5,215 nt of DNA. It comes from RYN-433 sp036558265 (GTDB taxonomy: Bacteria; Planctomycetota; Phycisphaerae; Tepidisphaerales; Tepidisphaeraceae). Below the pieces are notes generated by a model. That model was not told the DNA's origin and searched no databases. It saw only the letters and a program-made list of their open reading frames with translations. The DNA lies in the NCBI GenBank assembly GCA_036558265.1, contig DATBFY010000289.1, positions 1-5,215 of the forward strand. Reading direction: 5' to 3'. Shown here piece after piece: positions 1 to 4,029 of this stretch (positions within the stretch are counted from its first letter, which is position 1; each line of letters opens with the position of its first letter). Made by a program: the position numbers and the translations under genes.

Positions 1-438
1 AGCCCGCTGGTGAAGACGTCCGCCGCGGCCAAGGGCGCGTTCCTGTCCGCCAGCGCCGACCTGGCGCAGGCGAACGACAAAAACGTCTCGCAGCTCCTGT
101 CTAACTCCGAGGCCGCCAACGCGTCCGCCAGCGAGACCGACGGCAAGCTGACCATCAGCGTCAACCTTACGGCAAAGAACGAGCAGACCGGCGCCCAGAT
201 CCGGAAGATGGCCGACGGGCTCCAGGCCCTGGGCGTGCTGGCGGCGTCGCACGACCTGCCCACCGCCGCCGACCTGATCAAGCAGGTGCAGATCACCGGC
301 GAGGGATCGAAGCTGACCGCGACCTTCTCGCACGATTCCAAGACGCTGCTGGAAACGCTGCAGAAGCTCGACCAGGAGAACAAGGCCAAGGCCGCCAAGA
401 ACGCCGCCGCCCCGGATGCCCCGCCGCAGGGACTTTGA
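1..438 (+). CDS. C-terminal part of an unrecognised Ala/Lys-rich protein (5' end outside window)
   Basis: The reading frame is open from base 1 and ends at TGA 436-438, so the window catches only the last 145 codons. A GTG at position 10 could be read as a start, but it has no ribosome binding site and the frame is open before it, so I treat the gene as truncated by the window. The fragment has no cysteine and no membrane segment. It looks like alternating helix and strand: a strand-like stretch (KLTISVNLTAKNE), a helix (QTGAQIRKMADGLQALGVLAA), a second helix (TAADLIKQVQ), a strand pair (ITGEGSKLTATFSHD), then a helix and an Ala/Lys/Pro-rich tail. The pattern of beta strand, long helix with a Gly-Leu pair, then hydrophobic strand recalls the C-terminal parts of secreted or periplasmic hypothetical proteins common in planctomycetes, but this is only resemblance. 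I do not recognise the family and assign no function. Its stop lies 67 bases before the sigma factor start, so co-transcription is possible. Confidence 0.7.
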   Translation, partial: SPLVKTSAAAKGAFLSASADLAQANDKNVSQLLSNSEAANASASETDGKLTISVNLTAKNEQTGAQIRKMADGLQALGVLAASHDLPTAADLIKQVQITGEGSKLTATFSHDSKTLLETLQKLDQENKAKAAKNAAAPDAPPQGL

Positions 439-454
439 TCGTGCGGTCGACCTG

Positions 455-494
455 CTCCCTCTCCCGGTACTCCGGGAGAGGGTCGGTGTGAGGG
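455..494 (+). repeat. Dispersed CCCTCTCCC/GGGAGAGGG hairpin repeat
   Basis: Two perfect 11-base arms, CCCTCTCCCGG (457-467) and CCGGGAGAGGG (472-482), flank a TACT loop. They are followed by TCGGTGTGAGGG (483-494). The layout CCCTCTCCC - short loop - GGGAGAGGG - TCGGGGTGAGGG is a familiar interspersed palindromic element in many GC-rich bacterial genomes. It often appears in predicted proteins as spurious LPLPxRERVGVRA peptides, and exactly such a peptide arises here if the sigma gene is extended upstream. The element starts 16 bases after the preceding stop. It lacks a T-run, so it is not a classical intrinsic terminator, but the stem could stabilise the 3' end of the upstream message. Its right arm is purine-rich and may supply the ribosome binding site of the next gene. 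Confidence 0.75.
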
Positions 495-505
495 CTTCTC
501 GTCGT

Positions 506-1135
506 ATGCGAGAATCTTCGATCTCATCCTCCCCGCTCGACGTGCTCCCCGATGAGCACTTGGTCACGCGCACGCTCGACGGGCATCAGGACGCCTTCAA
601 CCACCTCGTCCGCCGGCACGAACAGCGGCTCTTCCGATTCCTCTCCCGCACCGGCCGATGCGCCGCGGACGTCGAAGACGCGATGCAGCAGGCGTTCGTC
701 AAGGCCTTTCGCAATTTGCGCGGCTACAACCCGAAATGGCGGTTTACCACGTGGCTCTTTACCATCGCCGTGCGCGAGCTTCACTCCCTGGGAAGGCGGC
801 ACCCGGCGATTCGCACCACGACGCTTGACGAGCGCAATCATCCCGCCGCCGCCGCCGCGCCGGCCGACGCCGATCCCGGCGACCTGTGGGCCAGCGCCAA
901 GCGCCTGTTGAACGCCCAGCAGTACACGGCGCTTTGGCTCCGCTACGGCGAAGACCTTCCGGTGCGCGACATCGCCCGGGTGATGAGCCGCCCGCGCGTC
1001 TGGGTCAGCGTCACCCTTCACCGGGCGTGCGCCACGCTGCGCGACACCGCCGCGCCGTCGCGCGCGGGAGCGCTCGGCCGGGATAGGGGCTCGAAGCGCG
1101 ATTCACTCGCCTCAACCGCAGGAGGTGTGTCATGA
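506..1135 (+). CDS. RNA polymerase sigma factor, sigma-70 family, ECF subfamily
   Basis: This 209-residue protein has the two-domain layout of an extracytoplasmic-function sigma factor, which recruits RNA polymerase to a small set of promoters. Region 2 covers about residues 26-98. It includes DAFNHLVRRHEQRLFRFL (2.1), ADVEDAMQQAFVKAFRNL (2.2, core polymerase contact) and RFTTWLFTIAVRELHSLGRR (2.3/2.4, the -10 melting and recognition segment). An Ala/Pro-rich linker (113-125) leads to region 4 (about 128-180). Its helix-turn-helix, LPVRDIARVMSRPRVWVSV followed by TLHRACATLR, would read the -35 element. Region 2.2 has DAMQQAF where DxxQExF is more usual. A basic tail (185-209) follows. The frame is open back to ATG 416, but that stretch overlaps the previous gene and translates the dispersed hairpin repeat, so ATG 506 is preferred. 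GAGGG at 490-494 lies 11 bases ahead of it. GTG 488, with GGAGAGGG just upstream, is an alternative. The stop overlaps the next gene's ATG (ATGA), so the two are probably translationally coupled. Confidence 0.9.
   Translation: MRESSISSSPLDVLPDEHLVTRTLDGHQDAFNHLVRRHEQRLFRFLSRTGRCAADVEDAMQQAFVKAFRNLRGYNPKWRFTTWLFTIAVRELHSLGRRHPAIRTTTLDERNHPAAAAAPADADPGDLWASAKRLLNAQQYTALWLRYGEDLPVRDIARVMSRPRVWVSVTLHRACATLRDTAAPSRAGALGRDRGSKRDSLASTAGGVS
1120..1125 (+). promoter_or_regulatory. Strong ribosome binding site for the membrane partner gene
   Basis: AGGAGG lies inside the last codons of the sigma factor gene, six bases before ATG 1132. It is a full Shine-Dalgarno match. It fixes the start of the downstream gene and supports the ATGA start/stop overlap being real. 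Confidence 0.85.
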
Positions 1136-1605
1136 CCCACGATCCGAACGACCAACTGACCTCCCGGCTGCGCGCCCAGGCCGACGCCTTCCGTCCCGAG
1201 CTGCCGGCGGCGCTGCATCGCCAGATCGCTTCCGCCCTCGCCGCCGCCCGCCAGGACGATCCCGCGCGGCCCACCTCGTGGCTCTGGTCGTTCACGGCCG
1301 TGGCGACGCTGGCCGTCGTCATCTTCGCGGCCACGCTGATCGTCCGAAGTCACACGCATCACACCCCGATCGCCCAGTATCCGGGACGTGACCGGAATCC
1401 GGCGCTGGTCGTAACGCGGAACGCCGACCTCGCGTCGGCCGCCAATCCGCTCCGGCTCGGGCACTATCTCGAGCGCCCCTTGGAAAGCGAAGTGGAAAAC
1501 TTGCTGACGGATCTGTCGCGGACGCGCCAGACGCTGACGCGCGTGCTTCCGGCCACGCCGGCCGCGAAGCCCCAGAAGGTGGGTGGATCCCCCGCCGGGG
1601 CCTGA
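1132..1605 (+). CDS. Single-pass membrane protein, probable anti-sigma or sigma partner
   Basis: The protein has 157 residues. A cytoplasmic-looking N-terminal part (1-49) with short amphipathic helices (LTSRLRAQADAF, LPAALHRQIASALAAAR) is followed by one clear membrane helix at about 50-71 (WLWSFTAVATLAVVIFAATLIV). A polar domain of about 85 residues follows. Its C-terminal segment RPLESEVENLLTDLSRTRQTLTRVLP reads as a helix. The ATG overlaps the sigma factor stop (ATGA) behind a strong AGGAGG. This arrangement and the topology fit a membrane anti-sigma factor that holds the ECF sigma until a signal arrives. However, the protein has no cysteine at all, so it lacks the HxxxCxxC zinc motif of classical ZAS anti-sigma factors, and I see no other known anti-sigma domain. 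Small membrane proteins of this shape, ending in a PLExEL-like helix, are familiar to me next to planctomycete ECF sigma genes. That makes the role plausible but unproven. The gene ends 99 bases before a terminator-like hairpin. Confidence 0.75.
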   Translation: MTHDPNDQLTSRLRAQADAFRPELPAALHRQIASALAAARQDDPARPTSWLWSFTAVATLAVVIFAATLIVRSHTHHTPIAQYPGRDRNPALVVTRNADLASAANPLRLGHYLERPLESEVENLLTDLSRTRQTLTRVLPATPAAKPQKVGGSPAGA

Positions 1606-1704
1606 AAGTCGCGTCCGGCGAAAAAATGCTTCACGCCAATTTCGGCGCGCGGCCGATACATGGAGCGTCGTTCATCGAAAACGATGAGACGATGATACTC
1701 TGCT

Positions 1705-1752
1705 CGAAGCGGGCGGTTCGCGGTTGGACGACCGGACCGCCCGCTTCGTTTT
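1705..1752 (+). terminator. Rho-independent terminator-like hairpin between convergent genes
   Basis: A perfect 13-base inverted repeat is formed by CGAAGCGGGCGGT (1705-1717) and ACCGCCCGCTTCG (1736-1748). It can extend inward by a G-T and two G-C pairs, and TTTT follows at 1749-1752. It lies about 100 bases after the stop of the membrane partner gene and 16 bases before the stop of the convergent - strand gene at 1764. The T-run is on the + strand side, so it best serves the sigma operon. On the - strand the stem is followed by AGCAGAG without a T-run, so it would be at most a weak terminator for that gene. A smaller stem, TCATCG-AAAA-CGATGA, sits at 1672-1687. The rest of the 1606-1763 gap shows no gene. 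Confidence 0.75.
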
Positions 1753-1763
1753 GCCACGGTCGT

Positions 1764-2993
1764 TTACCGCCTCCCCCGCCCCGCGCTCGCCGCCGCCACG
1801 GCCGCAGCGGTCGCCGATTCGCCCACCCACGTGTCCTTGTCCCGGATGATCGCCTGCGCCGGCAGGCTCGGGGTTTGCGTCGTCACGCCCGCCACGCGCT
1901 TCACCGCCGTGCCGATGGCCATGAACTCCAGAAGCGGCCCGTGCTCGGTAATGTGCGTCTTGATGCCCACCACGTCGTCGGCGCCGATCGCCGTCGCCTC
2001 GTCGCGGATCAGGCCGATCGCGTGCTCGCGGGCGTCGTAGATCAGGCTGGTCAGCTCGGGCACCTCTCCGCGCGCCAGGCCTTTGAACATCGCCATGATC
2101 CCGCCCACCACGCCCAGCGAATACACCGCCGTCCCCAGCACCAGCTTGAGCGGCATGTACCCCATGTGCACCAGGTTCCACATCTCCTCGTTGGTCAGGT
2201 CTGAGCTGACGATGTGCCCGGGCGCGATCGGCGGGATGTTTGGCACGCCCGCCGGCTGGTAAGGAAGCACGCCCGCGTGACCCTGTACCGGCGGCGCCGC
2301 GCCGCTGCCCAGCGCCGAGTGATGCGACGCCGTGCCCAGCATCAGCATCTCGTGCGCGCCCTGGAACGTCATCGTGCGCGTCTCGATGCCCACGACCGCG
2401 TTGGCGCCGACCGACCGCGCCTCGGCCGTGATCCGCTCCAGGCAATGATGGCGCGTCGCGTTGAAGACATCGGAGAACTCCTTGATCTCCCCGCGCGAAA
2501 GCGACTTGAGCCCGCCCAGCAACCCCCCCGCCACGCCCACGCTGTAGGCAATGTTGCCGAACACGAACCGGATCGGCGCAAAGCCGGCGTCGAGCTGGCA
2601 GTACAGCTCCTGCCCGTTGGCGCTGGTGGTGAACTGGATCGCCTCGGCCCGCCCGCCAGTCTGGTTGTCTTCACGATGAACGCACGATGCGACGGAGAGG
2701 AACTCGGTCTGCCCATGGAACTGCCGCAGCTCGTTGGTCACGCCGGTGATCCCGATCGCCCCGACCTGCGAGGCCTCCGAGACCATGCGTTTGTACGCCT
2801 CCATGCGCCCCTCGTGGATGACGTTGGTGAGCTGCTGCACTTCACCCCCGAGCATCCCGCGGAAGCTGGCGCCGATCCCGCCGAGAAACCCCATGGAGAA
2901 GACCGAGTTTCCGATCACCAGGTCCCCGGGCGCGAGACTCTTGAGGTGCAGGCAGTAAATCTCGTTTCCGGACAGGCCGGTCATGACGGGCAT
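1764..2993 (-). CDS. Triple-repeat YbjQ/UPF0145-family protein (putative heavy-metal-binding domains)
   Basis: The 409-residue protein holds three copies of a YbjQ-like domain (UPF0145; Pfam describes the family as putative heavy-metal binding), each about 100 residues: residues 12-106, 126-224 and 265-366. Family members such as E. coli YbjQ are single domains of about 105 residues that assemble into ring-like oligomers. Matching blocks are GNSVFSMGFLGGI / GNIAYSVGVAGGL / GTAVYSLGVVGGI, then RGMLGGEV / KSLSRGEI / KGLARGEV, then EASQVGAIGITGV / EARSVGANAVVGI / EATAIGADDVVGI. The last two repeats keep the hallmark GAxxVVGI, while the first has drifted to GAIGITGV. A Pro/Gly-rich linker (228-262) separates repeats 2 and 3. 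The tail (367-409) is Ala-rich and ends in Arg residues. There is no signal peptide; the hydrophobic glycine runs belong to the fold. ATG 2993 is chosen because AAGGAG sits seven bases upstream; ATG 2984 is less well placed. The biochemical role of the family is not settled, so function is unknown. It is convergent with the sigma operon. Confidence 0.88.
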   Translation of the reverse strand: MPVMTGLSGNEIYCLHLKSLAPGDLVIGNSVFSMGFLGGIGASFRGMLGGEVQQLTNVIHEGRMEAYKRMVSEASQVGAIGITGVTNELRQFHGQTEFLSVASCVHREDNQTGGRAEAIQFTTSANGQELYCQLDAGFAPIRFVFGNIAYSVGVAGGLLGGLKSLSRGEIKEFSDVFNATRHHCLERITAEARSVGANAVVGIETRTMTFQGAHEMLMLGTASHHSALGSGAAPPVQGHAGVLPYQPAGVPNIPPIAPGHIVSSDLTNEEMWNLVHMGYMPLKLVLGTAVYSLGVVGGIMAMFKGLARGEVPELTSLIYDAREHAIGLIRDEATAIGADDVVGIKTHITEHGPLLEFMAIGTAVKRVAGVTTQTPSLPAQAIIRDKDTWVGESATAAAVAAASAGRGRR

Positions 2994-3000
2994 GGCGGGA

Positions 3001-3006
3001 CTCCTT
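3001..3006 (-). promoter_or_regulatory. Ribosome binding site of the triple YbjQ gene
   Basis: On the - strand this reads AAGGAG, seven bases ahead of ATG 2993. It decides the start in favour of the first of two nearby in-frame ATGs. Confidence 0.8.
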
Positions 3007-3023
3007 AATTAGGGACCTCAAGC

Positions 3024-3029
3024 ATAATA
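3024..3029 (-). promoter_or_regulatory. Possible -10 element upstream of the triple YbjQ gene
   Basis: On the - strand this reads TATTAT, about 30 bases before ATG 2993, in an otherwise GC-rich gap. No good -35 match was found at 16-18 bases spacing (only weak CCGACT-like sequence), so this is a suggestion that the gene has its own promoter rather than a firm call. Confidence 0.35.
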
Positions 3030-3083
3030 CCGGACCGCCGCGAAAGTCGGGTATGGGGACGGCGTCGGCATCGCAGGCGTGAT

Positions 3084-3173
3084 CCGCAGCCGCGAAGCGG
3101 CGACAGACAAATAGCCTCGGGCGCAAGCCCATGGAACTGCCCAGCCCCTCGCCACCCCAGCGCGTAGGGGCGA
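3084..3173. repeat. Cluster of three small GC-rich hairpins in the gap between the - strand genes
   Basis: Three stem-loops stand in a row. GCCGC-GAA-GCGGC is at 3089-3101. GGGC-GCAA-GCCC is at 3119-3130, and its stem extends past a two-base mismatch to CC/GG at 3115-3116 and 3133-3134. TCGCC(A)CC with GGGGCGA lies at 3149-3173. The 189-base gap they occupy (2994-3182) shows no gene. The wording AGCCGCGAAGCGGCGACAG and TAGCCTCGGGCGCAAGCCC looks like degraded interspersed repeats of the kind seen in planctomycete genomes; this is recalled resemblance, not a search. On the - strand the middle hairpin is followed by TATTTGT, so it may act as a weak terminator for the gene ending at 3183. Confidence 0.45.
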
Positions 3174-3182
3174 CAGGATCCC

Positions 3183-3818
3183 TCAATCTTGCTTGGCCCC
3201 TTCGTGCGCGACGGGACTCGCGTCGCCAGCGCCCTGCTTCAACTGCTCCAGCGCCTCATCCAGTCGCACCTGCTCGCGGACGTATTCCGGGTCCCGCCGT
3301 CTGATTGCGTCGCGCAACACCGCCGCCGCCCTCTGCAAATCGATGCCACGATACACGAGCCCGTCGAGCACCACGGCCTCTTGCCCATCGGCTCGAACCA
3401 GCGCGAGGCCGCCGTTCAGATCAGTTTGAACGACCGCGTCCTCGTATTCGCCCAGCGAGTGTCGCCCAACCTGCTCCCTGCCGAACCTCCGCGGGATGGT
3501 CACGGTCAACGCGTCCTGCCGGAGCGTGAGGACCGCCCATCCCCGACTTTGCTTGAATTCAGCGACGACGAGATACATCAGAAACGCACCCATCGCCCCC
3601 GCAGACAAGCGCGGTCCCACGCGCGGCACCCACTGCGGCCAAACCGCCGCCGCGATCATCACCATGCCCGGCCCGCCGAGCAGGATCGCGCAGACGACAA
3701 ACCGCCAGGACACCACCGGCGGGATCGTCATCTCGAAACCGTCCGCCTCCCTCACCAACCCGATTCGGTCGCGCGGCGGGGTTGGGGCATACTCGATCGT
3801 CGGCAAACACCGTCCCAC
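3183..3818 (-). CDS. Hypothetical protein with two predicted membrane helices
   Basis: I do not recognise this 211-residue protein. From the start: a short N-terminal stretch with IEYAPTPPRDR and a dipeptide pattern ending in EADGFEMTIPP; two hydrophobic segments at about 39-60 (RFVVCAILLGGPGMVMIAAAVW) and 71-88 (LSAGAMGAFLMYLVVAEF); and a cytoplasmic-looking domain from about 94. That domain is strand-rich (AVLTLRQDALTVTIPRRFG, HSLGEYEDAVVQTDLNGGLALVRADGQEAVVLDGL) and ends in a helix (DLQRAAAVLRDAIRRR). A charged helical tail follows (DEALEQLKQ). Two helices followed by a small beta domain and a helix is the layout of membrane proteins with a PH-like domain, which is a fold-level guess only. 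The start is GTG 3818 with no clear Shine-Dalgarno sequence. TTG 3806 is possible, and ATG 3731 would lose the N-terminal stretch. It is divergent from the FAD enzyme and lies on the same strand as, but 189 bases from, the triple YbjQ gene. Confidence 0.75.
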   Translation of the reverse strand: MGRCLPTIEYAPTPPRDRIGLVREADGFEMTIPPVVSWRFVVCAILLGGPGMVMIAAAVWPQWVPRVGPRLSAGAMGAFLMYLVVAEFKQSRGWAVLTLRQDALTVTIPRRFGREQVGRHSLGEYEDAVVQTDLNGGLALVRADGQEAVVLDGLVYRGIDLQRAAAVLRDAIRRRDPEYVREQVRLDEALEQLKQGAGDASPVAHEGAKQD

Positions 3819-3824
3819 GCCCGG

Positions 3825-3830
3825 ATTGTA
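3825..3830 (-). promoter_or_regulatory. Possible -10 element of the two-helix membrane protein gene
   Basis: On the - strand this reads TACAAT. If it is a -10 hexamer, the transcript would begin at about 3818, the first base of the GTG start, giving a leaderless mRNA. That would explain why no ribosome binding site is visible. No convincing -35 was found at normal spacing. Confidence 0.35.
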
Positions 3831-3920
3831 CGGTGACGCGATTCCGCGCGCATATTGAGATTCGGGGACGATGTACGGAGCAAGACTCGCGGGCGTTCGG
3901 AAGGCACTTGGGTCCGGATC

Positions 3921-3975
3921 GCCTATCTCTCCAATTTTTATCGCTTTATTGCTATTAACCGTCCGATTTCAACCT
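3921..3975. promoter_or_regulatory. AT-rich core of the divergent intergenic region
   Basis: The 211-base gap between the divergent starts at 3818 and 4030 holds no gene. Bases 3931-3960 are 70 percent A+T (21 of 30), against a GC-rich background, with T-runs such as AATTTTTA and TTTATTGCTATTAA. Such a patch upstream of a promoter could act as an UP element, a melting region or a protein-binding site. No specific factor can be named. Confidence 0.4.
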
Positions 3976-3996
3976 ATTCTGCCCCGGCCGCTATAG

Positions 3997-4002
3997 GATA
4001 AT
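3997..4002 (+). promoter_or_regulatory. Possible -10 element of the FAD-dependent oxidoreductase gene
   Basis: GATAAT lies 27 bases before the ATG at 4030, within the sequence TATAGGATAATACT. It matches five of six TATAAT positions. No good TTGACA-like -35 is present at 16-18 bases, so an activator or an alternative sigma factor may be needed, or the call may be wrong. Confidence 0.4.
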
Positions 4003-4003
4003 A

Positions 4004-4017
4004 CTTGTTTGAACAAG
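4004..4017. promoter_or_regulatory. 14-base near-palindrome, candidate operator
   Basis: CTTGTTTGAACAAG consists of perfect 6-base arms CTTGTT and AACAAG around a TG centre. It begins just after the possible -10 element and overlaps the AAGGA ribosome binding site. It sits where a dimeric repressor would block initiation, or a small stem would mask the ribosome site. The factor is unknown. Confidence 0.4.
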
Positions 4018-4019
4018 GA
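4015..4019 (+). promoter_or_regulatory. Ribosome binding site of the FAD-dependent oxidoreductase gene
   Basis: AAGGA lies ten bases before ATG 4030. The spacing is slightly long and part of the site is inside the CTTGTTTGAACAAG palindrome. Confidence 0.5.
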
Positions 4020-4029
4020 TCGCTCTCGT

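Noticed and set aside
455..494. The hairpin before the sigma gene as a CRISPR repeat or classical terminator
   Set aside because: There is only one copy in the window, with no spacers, and no T-run follows the stem.
416..505. Upstream extension of the sigma factor to ATG 416 (30 extra residues)
   Set aside because: It overlaps the end of the previous gene by 23 bases and translates the dispersed hairpin repeat into the familiar spurious LPLPVLRERVGVRAS peptide, which is not part of sigma factors.
1672..1687. Small stem TCATCG-AAAA-CGATGA as a second terminator
   Set aside because: Only six pairs and no T-run; the 13-base hairpin just downstream is a far better terminator.
1626..2204. + strand open frame starting in the convergent gap
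   Set aside because: It runs through the terminator-like hairpin and then antisense to the YbjQ protein; the composition is Arg/His-rich and there is no ribosome binding site.
1672..2445. - strand 257-codon frame overlapping the YbjQ gene in another phase
   Set aside because: Gly/Arg/Ala-rich alternate-frame shadow of the real gene, with no domain.
2214..3008. + strand open frame (264 codons) opposite the triple YbjQ gene
   Set aside because: Arg/His/Pro-rich shadow of the - strand gene with no domain; stops are rare in GC-rich antisense frames.
3189..3836. + strand open frame (215 codons) opposite the two-helix membrane protein
   Set aside because: The - strand frame has proper membrane helices and a balanced composition, while this one is Arg/Pro/His-rich and patternless. 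It remains the least secure strand choice in the window.
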